Origin: Mycolicibacterium aurum
GTDB lineage: Bacteria > Actinomycetota > Actinomycetes > Mycobacteriales > Mycobacteriaceae
Assembly: GCF_900637195.1 (NCBI RefSeq)
Contig: NZ_LR134356.1
Span: 4,898,001-4,962,000, forward strand
Direction: 5' to 3'
DNA: 64,000 nt
In this document: positions 47,039-55,758 of the stretch, piece by piece
How positions within the stretch are numbered: the stretch's first letter is position 1
Layout of the letters: every line of letters starts with the position of its first letter
Made by a program: the position numbers and the translations under genes
Notes under the pieces: model-generated
Databases searched by the model: none
Told to the model about the DNA's origin: nothing
The model's input: only the letters and a program-made list of their open reading frames with translations

Positions 47039-47821
47039 ATGCAGGTTGCCATCGTCACCGGAGCGAGCAGTGGCATCGGGTTCGGCTGCGCCACGAAGCT
47101 CGCCGAGCAGGGCATGGCGGTAATCGGCACCGGCCGCGACCCAGACCGGCTGAGCGCCCTCGAGGAGTCCATCGACCCCGACCGGATCGCCACCGTTGCC
47201 GTCGACCTCACCGACGACGATGCGCCGCAGCGCATCGTCGCTGCCGCCCTCGATCGCTTCGGGCGCATCGACTACCTGGTCAACAACGCCGGGGTCGGCA
47301 GCCCCAAACCCCTGCACGAAACCGACGACGAATCACTCGACTACTTCCTGAACCTCATGCTGCGGGCGCCGTTTCGGCTGGCGCGCGACGTCGTCGGCCA
47401 CATGGCGCCGGGCTCGGCGATCATCAACGTGACATCGACCTTCGCCGTCGTGGGTGGGCTGCGCGGCGGAGCGTACTCGGCGGCCAAGGGCGGGCTGACG
47501 TCCCTGACCACCCACATCGCCTGCCAGTACGGGGCACAGGGCATCCGCTGCAACGCCGTGGCCCCCGGCGTGACCCTGACCCCGATGGTGGCCACCCGCC
47601 TCGAGGACGAGCGATTCCGCAAGATCAACACCGAGATGACACCGCACGAGCGGCTGGGCCGGGTTGAGGACATCGCCTCGACGGTGGCCTTCCTGTGTTC
47701 CGACGGCGGCAGTTTCATCAACGGGCAGACCATCGTCGTCGACGGCGGGTGGAGCTCGACGAAGTACCTGTCGGACTTCGCGCTCAATGCCGAGTGGATC
47801 CCGCGCGAGCCTCCGGCATGA
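47039..47821 (+). CDS. SDR family oxidoreductase of the rightward operon
   Basis: A 260-residue SDR: VTGASSGIG at residues 6-14, NNAGVGSPKPL, INVTSTFAVVGGL with the catalytic Ser, YSAAKGG and INGQTIVVDGG. It starts 1 nt after the ligase stop and overlaps the next ligase by 4 nt. It probably handles a hydroxy intermediate between the two CoA-activation steps. The C-terminal extension (SSTKYLSDFALNAEWIPRE) is a little longer than average. Confidence 0.92.
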   Translation: MQVAIVTGASSGIGFGCATKLAEQGMAVIGTGRDPDRLSALEESIDPDRIATVAVDLTDDDAPQRIVAAALDRFGRIDYLVNNAGVGSPKPLHETDDESLDYFLNLMLRAPFRLARDVVGHMAPGSAIINVTSTFAVVGGLRGGAYSAAKGGLTSLTTHIACQYGAQGIRCNAVAPGVTLTPMVATRLEDERFRKINTEMTPHERLGRVEDIASTVAFLCSDGGSFINGQTIVVDGGWSSTKYLSDFALNAEWIPREPPA

Positions 47822-49293
47822 ACCTGTTCGCCCTGCTCGACCAGACCGCGGCGCGCCACGGCGACCGCGGCGCGGTGTATCACGGCCTGCACCAGGTCCA
47901 TACGTGGGCGGGGCTTCGGGAGCGGGCCTTGCGGCTGGCCGGATCGTTGCGAGAGTTCGGGGCCGGCGCGCGGATCGCGGTGGCAAGTGAGAACACGACG
48001 GAGATCGTCGAGCTGATGTTCGGAATCTGGGCTGCCGAATGCGTGTTCGTCCCGGTGAACTACAAGCTGCATCCGCGGGAGATGGAGCAGATCCTCGATG
48101 ACGCCGGTGTCGCGCTGGTGTTCGCGTCCTCGAAGATCGCCGCGCAGCTGAGCCCGCTGATCTCGGTGCCGACGGAGACGATCGGCGGCTCCGGGTACCA
48201 AAGCCGCTGCACCGCAGCCCAGTCGGCCGTACCCCGGAACACCGACCCAGCGTCACTGGCTTGGCTGTTCTACACCAGCGGAACCACGGGTCGCTCGAAG
48301 GGCGCGATGCTCTCGCACCGCAACCTGATGGCGATGACGGTCTCGCATCTCGCCGATTTCGACTCCCCCGATCAGGACAGTACCCTGATTCACGGTGCGC
48401 CGATGTCCCATGGCTCGGGACTGTATGTGCCGCCCTATGTTTCGCGAGGAGCACGCCAGGTGGTGCCCGCGTCGGGGGCGTTCGAACCGGCGGAGTTCCT
48501 CGATCTGTGCGAGCACCATCCGGGATGCAGTGCGTTCCTGGCGCCGACTATGGTGGCGCGGCTGGTGCAGACCGGACGGCCACGCCCGGCCAATCTCAGA
48601 ACCGTCGTGTACGGGGGTGGACCGATGTATGTCCACAGCCTCAAGGAGGCGATGGCGGCATTCGGACCCGTCTTCGTCCAGTTGTACGGGCAGGGCGAGG
48701 CGCCCATGACGATCACCGGACTCCGCAGGGACGACCACGTCGATGCGCCCGACACGGTCCTCGGCTCGGTCGGATATGCCCGGTCGGGAGTGGACGTGAC
48801 CGTGCTCGGCCCGGACGGATCGCCCGCAGACATCGGCGAGATCGGCGAGATCGTCTGCCGCGGCGACGTCGTGATGTCGGGGTACTGGAACAACCCGGCG
48901 GCGACCGCGGCGACCCTGCAGCACGGGTGGCTGCGCACCGGGGACATGGGTTCCTTCGACGCGAACGGGTTTCTGACCCTTCGGGATCGGTCGAAGGACG
49001 TGGTGATCAGCGGGGGCAGCAACATCTACCCGCGCGAGGTGGAAGAGGTGCTGCTCGAGCACCCCAGGGTCACCGAGGCCGGGGTGGTGGGCGCACCTGA
49101 CGACGAATGGGGTGAGGTGGTGGTGGCGTTCATCGTCGGTCAGGCCTCCCCCGACGAGTTGGACGCCCACCTCCTGGAGCGGATCGCACGCTTCAAGCGA
49201 CCCAAGCGCTACGAGTACCTGGCCGAGCTGCCCAAGAACAGCTACGGCAAGGTGCTCAAACGGGAGTTACGGGATCGCCTGACGCACGGGTGA
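47818..49293 (+). CDS. AMP-forming acyl-CoA ligase 2
   Basis: A 491-residue ANL enzyme with FYTSGTTGRSKGAMLSHRNL, the A5-equivalent LYGQGEAPMT, RTGDMGSFDANGFLTLRDRSKDVVISGGSNIYPREVEEVL and the catalytic Lys in PKNSYGKVLKR. It is the last gene of the rightward operon. Two ligases in one operon plus a CoA transferase in the other suggest that two or more different acids are activated, for example the opened ring and a side chain. This is inference. Confidence 0.92.
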   Translation: MNLFALLDQTAARHGDRGAVYHGLHQVHTWAGLRERALRLAGSLREFGAGARIAVASENTTEIVELMFGIWAAECVFVPVNYKLHPREMEQILDDAGVALVFASSKIAAQLSPLISVPTETIGGSGYQSRCTAAQSAVPRNTDPASLAWLFYTSGTTGRSKGAMLSHRNLMAMTVSHLADFDSPDQDSTLIHGAPMSHGSGLYVPPYVSRGARQVVPASGAFEPAEFLDLCEHHPGCSAFLAPTMVARLVQTGRPRPANLRTVVYGGGPMYVHSLKEAMAAFGPVFVQLYGQGEAPMTITGLRRDDHVDAPDTVLGSVGYARSGVDVTVLGPDGSPADIGEIGEIVCRGDVVMSGYWNNPAATAATLQHGWLRTGDMGSFDANGFLTLRDRSKDVVISGGSNIYPREVEEVLLEHPRVTEAGVVGAPDDEWGEVVVAFIVGQASPDELDAHLLERIARFKRPKRYEYLAELPKNSYGKVLKRELRDRLTHG

Positions 49294-49295
49294 AG

Positions 49296-50477
49296 TCATG
49301 CACCCGACGCGGGCTTGGGTGGCGTCGCCTGCGGGCCGGTCGAGAGCGGCGCCCCAGCTCCGTCATCCGCAGCCCGACCGGATAGCAGGCGGTCGCGGGC
49401 ATCGAGCGTGGTGTGCAGGTCCCGCAGGAGTGGATCCAGGAAACTGGAGCGGTATTCGCCGTCACCGACGGCACGCGCGCAGATGTACATGTACGTCAAG
49501 ATCATCAGGAACGCCGTCACGCGCAGATGCGCGGGCGCGGCAGGCACCGTCACCCCCAGCCACTGGCTCTGCAGGGGTCCGCCACCGGTGAGATGGGCGA
49601 CATTTGCGGGATTCAACACGATCATGCCGAGCACGAAATACAGAGAGCCGACGACGACGGCGATGGCCAGCGCCTGTATCACCTGGGACGTAGCGGCGAC
49701 GAGCAGAACGTTGGCACGTTCGGCTCCGGTCAGCGGTTGCCGATCATCGCCCGTACCAGGCGCTTCCGACGCACCTTGCCAGCCCCGCATGATCGGGCCG
49801 ACCGAATCGATCAGCCCGGCGACCAGGTAGGACGTCGCGACCGCACCCAGAAATGCGACCAGCAGCCACGTCCGCATGCCGTCGAGGTTCGACGATATCG
49901 TCCACACCGGCGCGTTGAAGAACACCAGAATCGTCAGCAGCACAACGGGTAGCGCCCGGAACATCAGCCGAGCCGCAGATCTGAAGTGCACCCACGTGGT
50001 CCGCAGTGCCCATCCCCCGATCGAACCCAGACCCAGCCCCGTACACACCAGGATTGCGAGGACCGTCGCCACGTCGACCGCGATGTTGTCGACGGCGTCG
50101 AGCAGCTCGTCCTCGTATAGATCCGACGCGATCCCAGCGATTATCGACACCCACGCCACCGTGCGGCGTGCGGCGACGCTGTGGATCCGCGAGACCGCCC
50201 ACGTGATCATGAGCACGGCGGGCGCGATGGCGAACAGCACGATGAGCGCCAGCCACTGCAGCGGTGCGGGATCCCCGTCGACGTCGATGTCGCGGTCGCC
50301 CGAGGCCACCATCACGAACAGGCTGGCGCACATCAGTGTTGCCCATCCGGCGAGCACAGGAGCGGACCGGCTGATGACACGACTCCAACGCGCCCGCCGC
50401 CCGATCACCGACGGCAGGCCCCGCTCCAGAAACCAGCTCGTCGAATATGGCGCGTTCACGGAACTGGCTGAATCCAC
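49296..50477 (-). CDS. Polytopic membrane protein of unknown function
   Basis: A 393-residue protein with about eight hydrophobic segments, the first around residues 40-60 and the last near 320-340, and soluble tails; the C-terminal about 50 residues are polar and Pro/Gly/Ala-rich. I do not recognise the family. An acidic loop (DLYEDELLDAVDNIAVD) sits between segments 3 and 4. GTG 50477 is the longest start and others are possible. It is convergent with ligase 2 (2-nt gap) and divergent from the c-di-GMP gene. Confidence 0.7.
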   Translation of the reverse strand: MDSASSVNAPYSTSWFLERGLPSVIGRRARWSRVISRSAPVLAGWATLMCASLFVMVASGDRDIDVDGDPAPLQWLALIVLFAIAPAVLMITWAVSRIHSVAARRTVAWVSIIAGIASDLYEDELLDAVDNIAVDVATVLAILVCTGLGLGSIGGWALRTTWVHFRSAARLMFRALPVVLLTILVFFNAPVWTISSNLDGMRTWLLVAFLGAVATSYLVAGLIDSVGPIMRGWQGASEAPGTGDDRQPLTGAERANVLLVAATSQVIQALAIAVVVGSLYFVLGMIVLNPANVAHLTGGGPLQSQWLGVTVPAAPAHLRVTAFLMILTYMYICARAVGDGEYRSSFLDPLLRDLHTTLDARDRLLSGRAADDGAGAPLSTGPQATPPKPASGA

Positions 50478-50644
50478 GTATTTGCTTTCACTGCCACATG
50501 CACCGACACGTATCGACAGCGCACTCTAGCCGAGTGTGCACCCGCCATCTCGCAGGCGTGGTGACCACCGCATGTCGGTTCCGTGACCGGGCACGCGGGT
50601 GCGTTGACCTGACGCAAGACCCGACCACAGCACATGCGCCGGGC

Positions 50645-50650
50645 TACCAT
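50645..50650 (+). promoter_or_regulatory. Putative -10 box of the GGDEF/EAL gene
   Basis: TACCAT ends 6 nt before GTG 50657, the leaderless spacing seen elsewhere in the window. The remaining intergenic DNA (50478-50644) shows nothing else recognisable. Confidence 0.45.
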
Positions 50651-50656
50651 GTCGGC

Positions 50657-52408
50657 GTGGGGTGGGGGCAGGTCGGCTGGGCCGCAGTCAAGCGTGCGCA
50701 AATGTGGCCGGGCATCGCCACCCCCACGCTGTGGGCCCGCACGGCCGGCGCGTGCTTCCTGTTCGGCGGCATTCTCGTCGCCCTGATCACGGCGACGACC
50801 CCCGGCGGCGCACCCGTTCAGTACGTCAATGCCGCCGTGGCCGCCGTTGTCGGCATCAGCACCCTGGCGATAGGACGCCGCGTCACCCTGTGGCAGTTCC
50901 ACCTTCTGGTCGCCATCGCGATCCTGCAGATCACCGTCTCCGTCGCCGCTTCGACCGGTGCGGTTGCCGCGTCGTTCGCGACCCTGTACACGTTTGTCGG
51001 CTGCGCGGCGTTCTTCGTCGCATGGCCCACCGCGACGGTGTACCTCGTGCTCGCCGTCGGATGCTGCCTCGCAGCATTGAATGCCGCAGCCGCGGTGCCG
51101 TGGTGGACCGGACTGGTCACGGCCGCCATCACGGCGGCGATCGGAACGATCATCATGGTTCTCGGCCGGGTGGTGTCCAAGGCCGAACTCGACGATGCGA
51201 CCGGGGTGCCCAATCGTCGCGGGTTCGACCGCGTTGTCGGAGCGGAGATCAGCAGAGCGAGCTCTGTGGGGGCCGGTCCCGCCATCGTGTTCATCTGTGT
51301 CGACGGCTACGCGGCGATCCACGAGGAGTTCGGGGACCGGGCCGGCGACGCCATGATGCGACAACTCGCGACCTCGTGGCGCACCCTGCTTCTCCCGGGC
51401 CAGGTCATCGCGCGGCGCGGAGACGACGGATTCGCGCTGGTGTTGCCGGCATCGACTGAGCAGGAGGCGTTTTCGCTGACCGAGCAGCTTCGTGCGGTGA
51501 ACTCGCGAGAATTCTCGGCAGGGGTGAGTGCCTGGGACACCGGCGAAACCGCGTCGCCGGTTTACGATCGCGCAGACGTCGCGCTGCGTCGGGCGAGGTC
51601 GATCGGCCGCAACCGCACGATGCTGGAGTCCCCCCACCTGCCCGCACTGGCGATACAACTCAGCGACGCACTCTCGGCAAAGACCATCGACGTGTCCTAC
51701 CAGCCCATCGTCCGCCTGAACCAGGACGAAGATCTCATCGGGATCGAGGCGCTGCTGCGATGGACACCGGCGGTCGGACCCCACCTCGTGCCGAGCGAAG
51801 TGATCAGGATCGCAGAGGACAACGACCTGATCGCCCGGCTCGACCAGTATGTGCTGCGACGCGCCTGCCTGGACGCGCACTGGATGCAGCAGCAGTTGCC
51901 CGACATCCGTCTGTCGTTGAGCGTCAACGTCTCCGGACTCGAACTGGTCCAGCGCGATTACGTGGCCCGGGTCGTCGAGACATTGGCGTCCACCACCTGG
52001 CCCGCCGACCAACTGATCCTGGAGGTCACCGAGAGCGTGCTCGACGTCGACAGACCCTCGTCGATCGCTGCCCTGCACGAACTCCGGGAGCACGGCATCC
52101 GGATCGCCGTCGACGACTTCGGCACCGGCTACTCGTCGCTGAGCCGGCTCCAGAAGATGCCCACCGACCTGCTCAAGCTCGACAGGTCGTTCACCGCGTC
52201 GATCACCTCGACCTCGTCCTTCGCGCCGCCGTTGCTGCAGGCGGTCGCGGGACTCGCCGACGCGCTGGCGCTGCCCATCGTCGCCGAGGGTGTGGAGACC
52301 GCGCATCAGGCGTACGTGCTGCGAACCGTGGGTTTCACGCTGGGGCAGGGCTACCACTTCGGACGGCCGCAGAGCCGCGAGGACGTGGTCGGCATCGTCG
52401 CGCGCTAG
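50657..52408 (+). CDS. Membrane GGDEF-EAL protein, probable c-di-GMP phosphodiesterase with degenerate GGDEF
   Basis: A 583-residue protein with six or so transmembrane segments in residues 25-172, a GGDEF domain (about 176-325) and an EAL domain (about 335-580). The GGDEF active site reads RGDDG (254-258), so cyclase activity is doubtful, although the fold may bind GTP. The EAL domain keeps EAL (364-366), NVSGLE, EVTESV, DDFGTGYSSL, KLDRSF and the C-terminal GQGYHFGRP, so hydrolysis of c-di-GMP is likely. GTG 50657 follows a -10 box by 6 nt. It converges with the molybdoenzyme gene with overlapping stops. Confidence 0.9.
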   Translation: MGWGQVGWAAVKRAQMWPGIATPTLWARTAGACFLFGGILVALITATTPGGAPVQYVNAAVAAVVGISTLAIGRRVTLWQFHLLVAIAILQITVSVAASTGAVAASFATLYTFVGCAAFFVAWPTATVYLVLAVGCCLAALNAAAAVPWWTGLVTAAITAAIGTIIMVLGRVVSKAELDDATGVPNRRGFDRVVGAEISRASSVGAGPAIVFICVDGYAAIHEEFGDRAGDAMMRQLATSWRTLLLPGQVIARRGDDGFALVLPASTEQEAFSLTEQLRAVNSREFSAGVSAWDTGETASPVYDRADVALRRARSIGRNRTMLESPHLPALAIQLSDALSAKTIDVSYQPIVRLNQDEDLIGIEALLRWTPAVGPHLVPSEVIRIAEDNDLIARLDQYVLRRACLDAHWMQQQLPDIRLSLSVNVSGLELVQRDYVARVVETLASTTWPADQLILEVTESVLDVDRPSSIAALHELREHGIRIAVDDFGTGYSSLSRLQKMPTDLLKLDRSFTASITSTSSFAPPLLQAVAGLADALALPIVAEGVETAHQAYVLRTVGFTLGQGYHFGRPQSREDVVGIVAR

Positions 52409-54624
52409 GTAGGCGATATCCGATCGAGGCGGGCGATGTTGACGGCGATGTTGCCCTGCCGGGGCAGACCGGTGATGGGGTCGTAGTCGACGTCGGTGGG
52501 GACCAGCCGTCCCACATTCGTACCGTGCTCCCGAAAATCGCTGTCCTCACTCGGCATTCCCCCGAAGGCGTGGTGCATGGCGACGACGTCGCGGCGCAGC
52601 GTGGCATCGGATTCCAGCACCGCCGGTACGCTGTCGTGGTTCGAGGTGACCCGGACCGTGCATCCGGACTCGAGCCCGAGTTCGATCACCGTGTCCGGGT
52701 GCATGTACACCGGGTTGTACGGCTTTCCGCGGTTCAGTGCCGCGAGCGCGGTGCCCGACGAGTTCATGAAGTTCTGGTGCCGGCGCGGGATGAGCCGCAA
52801 CCGGTAGGTGGAATCGTCCCGGGCTGCCGCGAAGTCCTCTGCGCGCACGCCGGCCAACTCGGCGAGCATGTAGGGGTTTCCGATATCCAGGCGCGCAGTG
52901 CAGTCCGCGTCGCGTTCGGCGACCACCGCGTCGACGTCAAAGATCCTGCCGTGCTGATGCTTGCGCACCTCATCCATCGGGATGCGCGACGTCGCGCACA
53001 TCTGCTCGAAAAGCTCCTCGGTGCTCAGGTCGGTATCACCGTTCATCTGCAGCACGATCGGTGCCGACTCCATGAACTTGCCGCCACCGCCGCCGAAGAA
53101 GTTCACGAACCAGAGTTCGAGCTCCATGCGCTTGGCCAGCCCGAGGAAGAACTGCCACTCCTCGATCAGGTCGGACCCCTGCGGCGGATCGACCACGCGC
53201 GGAACGTATTGCGCGTAGGCAGCCGGTATCCCGGTGCCGCTCGTGTAGTACTTGATCAGCTCGCTGCCCATGGTCATGGCCGGGGTTTCCATCTGCATCA
53301 TCGGCGCGATCACGTAGTCCGCCATCCGCGCGGTCAACGACATCTCGGTGTCCAGGGTGACCAGCAGGTCCAGGCTCTCCAGCGCCCGATGCGTCTTGCG
53401 TTGATCCGGCCAGGCTGCCATCGGGTTGCCGCCGATGCACAGCAGTGCCCTCACCTGACCGTCGCCCTCAAGCAGGATCTCGTCGGCCAGTGCAGCGGTC
53501 GGCATGCCTGCCACCGTGTCGGTCAGCCCCCGCACCCGCAACTGCTCGCCGTAGCCCCAGCCCTCGTAGGGCGGATGTGGTTGTGCCTTCGCGGTGAAGG
53601 CAGGCATCAACGTGTTCGGCCGCGTCACGCGCTCGCCTGCCCGCTGCCAGCGACCGCAGAGGGTGGTCAGGCACAGGCAGAGATATTCGAGCAGGTTGCC
53701 GTGCATCGAGAAGTTCGCACCGGTGCCGGCGTTGACCATTCCGCGCCTGGTGCCGTACGTCGCGAAAAGCTCTGCGGCATAGAGCAACTGGTCACGAGGT
53801 ATATCAGCGCGCTCGGCCACGTAGTCGGGGGTGAAAGCTGAGACGGCACGTGCCAGATCCTGGAAGCCGTCGACGTTCTCGTCGAGGAACGCGATGTCGT
53901 GCCACTGTTCGCCGATGATGATGTTGATCATCCCGGCCAGGATCGTGACGTCCTCACCCGGGCGTGGCTGGAGGTGAATGGCCGCGCGGGCCGCGGTCTG
54001 CGACCGGCGCGGGTCGATGACGATGAGCTTCATGCCGCGCTCGATCGCCGCCCGCAGGCCCTGTGACGGATTCTGCCCCGGAATGCCGATGGCCTTGGAC
54101 ACCAACGGGTTCGTGCCGACAAGCATCCAGCTGTCGGCCTCGTGGAAGTCGACGTCACCGCCGAGCCAGTGTCCGTGCGCGGCCAGGGCGATCTGCTTGC
54201 CCGGCTGGTCGATGGTGTTCGCGGTGAAGAACATCGGCGACTCGATGCCCCTCATGAAGGCGTTGCCCATCAGTGCGGACGCGGGATACGGCAGCCCGTT
54301 CGTGCCCAGATACATGGCCACCGACCTCGGTCCGTGAGCGGCGATGAGGTCCTGCAACTTCGCGGCGATCTCGTCCATTGCCCGCTGGGACCCGATCCCG
54401 GCGTAGCTGCCGTCGGGCTGGCGCTTCTGACTCCGCAGCAGGCGCAGCGGGTTGTTGTGGATCTCCGGCAGCGCGCGGCCCTTCACACAGGTGTAGCCCC
54501 TGAACATCGGGTTGTCGGGGTCTCCGGCCACCTTGGTCAGCCGGCCGTCGGTGACGGTGGCGAGCACGCCGCAGTGCGCCGAGCAGATACGGCAGATGCC
54601 GGGCTGGACAGTCGTGTGTGGCAT
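52405..54624 (-). CDS. Molybdopterin (MGD) oxidoreductase catalytic subunit
   Basis: A 739-residue DMSO-reductase-family enzyme. A [4Fe-4S] cluster site lies at the N-terminus with C11-x2-C14-x3-C18-x27-C46. MGD-binding stretches include DPRRSQTAARA, NAGTGANFSMHG and the C-terminal HQNFMNSS and VAMHHAFGG. No Tat signal peptide is seen, so it is cytosolic. No FeS partner or membrane subunit is adjacent. The substrate is unknown; relatives are annotated as formate dehydrogenase- or nitrate reductase-like. ATG 54624 is set by the start of similarity (PHTTVQPGICRICSAHCG); upstream in-frame codons add a poorly conserved 23 residues. Confidence 0.88.
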   Translation of the reverse strand: MPHTTVQPGICRICSAHCGVLATVTDGRLTKVAGDPDNPMFRGYTCVKGRALPEIHNNPLRLLRSQKRQPDGSYAGIGSQRAMDEIAAKLQDLIAAHGPRSVAMYLGTNGLPYPASALMGNAFMRGIESPMFFTANTIDQPGKQIALAAHGHWLGGDVDFHEADSWMLVGTNPLVSKAIGIPGQNPSQGLRAAIERGMKLIVIDPRRSQTAARAAIHLQPRPGEDVTILAGMINIIIGEQWHDIAFLDENVDGFQDLARAVSAFTPDYVAERADIPRDQLLYAAELFATYGTRRGMVNAGTGANFSMHGNLLEYLCLCLTTLCGRWQRAGERVTRPNTLMPAFTAKAQPHPPYEGWGYGEQLRVRGLTDTVAGMPTAALADEILLEGDGQVRALLCIGGNPMAAWPDQRKTHRALESLDLLVTLDTEMSLTARMADYVIAPMMQMETPAMTMGSELIKYYTSGTGIPAAYAQYVPRVVDPPQGSDLIEEWQFFLGLAKRMELELWFVNFFGGGGGKFMESAPIVLQMNGDTDLSTEELFEQMCATSRIPMDEVRKHQHGRIFDVDAVVAERDADCTARLDIGNPYMLAELAGVRAEDFAAARDDSTYRLRLIPRRHQNFMNSSGTALAALNRGKPYNPVYMHPDTVIELGLESGCTVRVTSNHDSVPAVLESDATLRRDVVAMHHAFGGMPSEDSDFREHGTNVGRLVPTDVDYDPITGLPRQGNIAVNIARLDRISPT

Positions 54625-54762
54625 GAGTCCGCACTTCCGGGCCGAGACGATGGCTCCCGTAGCCGTCGTCCCGGCCATGCTAAGCGACTGCACAGCATCG
54701 GCGCGTTGGAAGCGTCCAAGTTGTCAGATTTTGGGACGGGCCGTCGCCGGAACAGCCGGGCG

Positions 54763-54768
54763 TAGTGT
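54763..54768 (+). promoter_or_regulatory. Putative -10 box of the nitronate monooxygenase-like gene
   Basis: TAGTGT ends 8 nt before GTG 54777. It supports a start slightly inside the longest frame (GTG 54765). Confidence 0.35.
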
Positions 54769-54776
54769 CACCGGGT

Positions 54777-55742
54777 GTGCATCCGCTGACTGATCTCGGG
54801 ACGGACTGGTCACGATCGGTCGGCCTCCGGGTGCCCATCGTGAACGCCCCGATGGGCGGAGCGGCAGGTGGCGCGCTGGCGGCGGCGGTATCGCTCGCCG
54901 GCGGCCTGGGCATGGTCGGCATGGGCAGCGCCGGAACCGGAGCCCGCCTCGACGCAGAACTGCGTCATCTGCGAAACCTGCACGTTCCCTTCGGGATAGG
55001 GCTGGTGCACTGGGCGCTCGCGCGGGAGCCCGAACTCCTACGGACAGCCTTGGCGGCCGGACCGGCGCTGCTGGCGGTCAGCTTCGGGGACACATGGCAA
55101 TGGGTCCGCCACGCCCACGACGACGGCGTGATCACCGCAGCTCAGGTGGGCGATCTGCAGTCCGCACACGGCGCGGTCGACGCGGGGGTGGACATCCTCG
55201 TCGCTCGCGGATGTGAAGCCGGCGGCCACGGGGCACCTCAGGTCGGCACGCTACCTCTACTGGCCGCGATCCTCGATGAGGTGTCGGTACCGGTGCTGGC
55301 CGCAGGCGGGATCTCCTCTGGGCGGGCACTGGCGGCGGTCCTCGCGGCCGGCGCCTCCGCGGCGTGGATCGGGACCGCCTTCGCGGCCAGCACCGAGAGC
55401 ACGGCCCCGGAACCGGTCAAGCGCGTCCTGCTCTCCGCCGGCGATACGGACACCGTCACCACCCGCATCTTCGATGTCGCGCAAGGCTATCCGTGGCCAC
55501 GAGAATTCCCGGAGCGGGTGGTTCGCGACGACGTCGTCGACCAGTGGAACGGACGGGAGGACGAGCTTGATGCCGACGCCGACGCCCGCTCCCGGCTGGC
55601 TTCGCTACTGGCCACGTCGGACGACAACGCATATGGGGTCAACGCCGGACAGGGTGTTGCCCTGGTGAGATCGGTGCGCCGCGCCGCCGATGTCGTCGCC
55701 GACATGGCGGCCGAGGCTCACGCACTGCTGCGTCGATGGTGA
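54777..55742 (+). CDS. Nitronate monooxygenase-like FMN enzyme
   Basis: A 321-residue TIM-barrel flavoprotein of the 2-nitropropane dioxygenase / nitronate monooxygenase family. Typical parts are VPIVNAPMGGAAGGALAAAVSLAGGLGMVG, ARGCEAGGHG (with the conserved His of the family), LLAAILDEVSVPVLAAGGISSGRALAAVLAAGASAAWIGTAF. It may oxidise alkyl nitronates, or act as an enoyl reductase-like flavoprotein as some mycobacterial members are thought to do. Start GTG 54777 is preferred to GTG 54765. It is divergent from the molybdoenzyme. Confidence 0.88.
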   Translation: MHPLTDLGTDWSRSVGLRVPIVNAPMGGAAGGALAAAVSLAGGLGMVGMGSAGTGARLDAELRHLRNLHVPFGIGLVHWALAREPELLRTALAAGPALLAVSFGDTWQWVRHAHDDGVITAAQVGDLQSAHGAVDAGVDILVARGCEAGGHGAPQVGTLPLLAAILDEVSVPVLAAGGISSGRALAAVLAAGASAAWIGTAFAASTESTAPEPVKRVLLSAGDTDTVTTRIFDVAQGYPWPREFPERVVRDDVVDQWNGREDELDADADARSRLASLLATSDDNAYGVNAGQGVALVRSVRRAADVVADMAAEAHALLRRW

Positions 55743-55758
55743 CGCTGCCGCGGCTCGC

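Noticed and set aside
51760..53841. 693-residue plus-strand open frame
   Set aside because: Runs out of frame through the EAL domain and antisense to the molybdoenzyme; Arg-rich, no motif.
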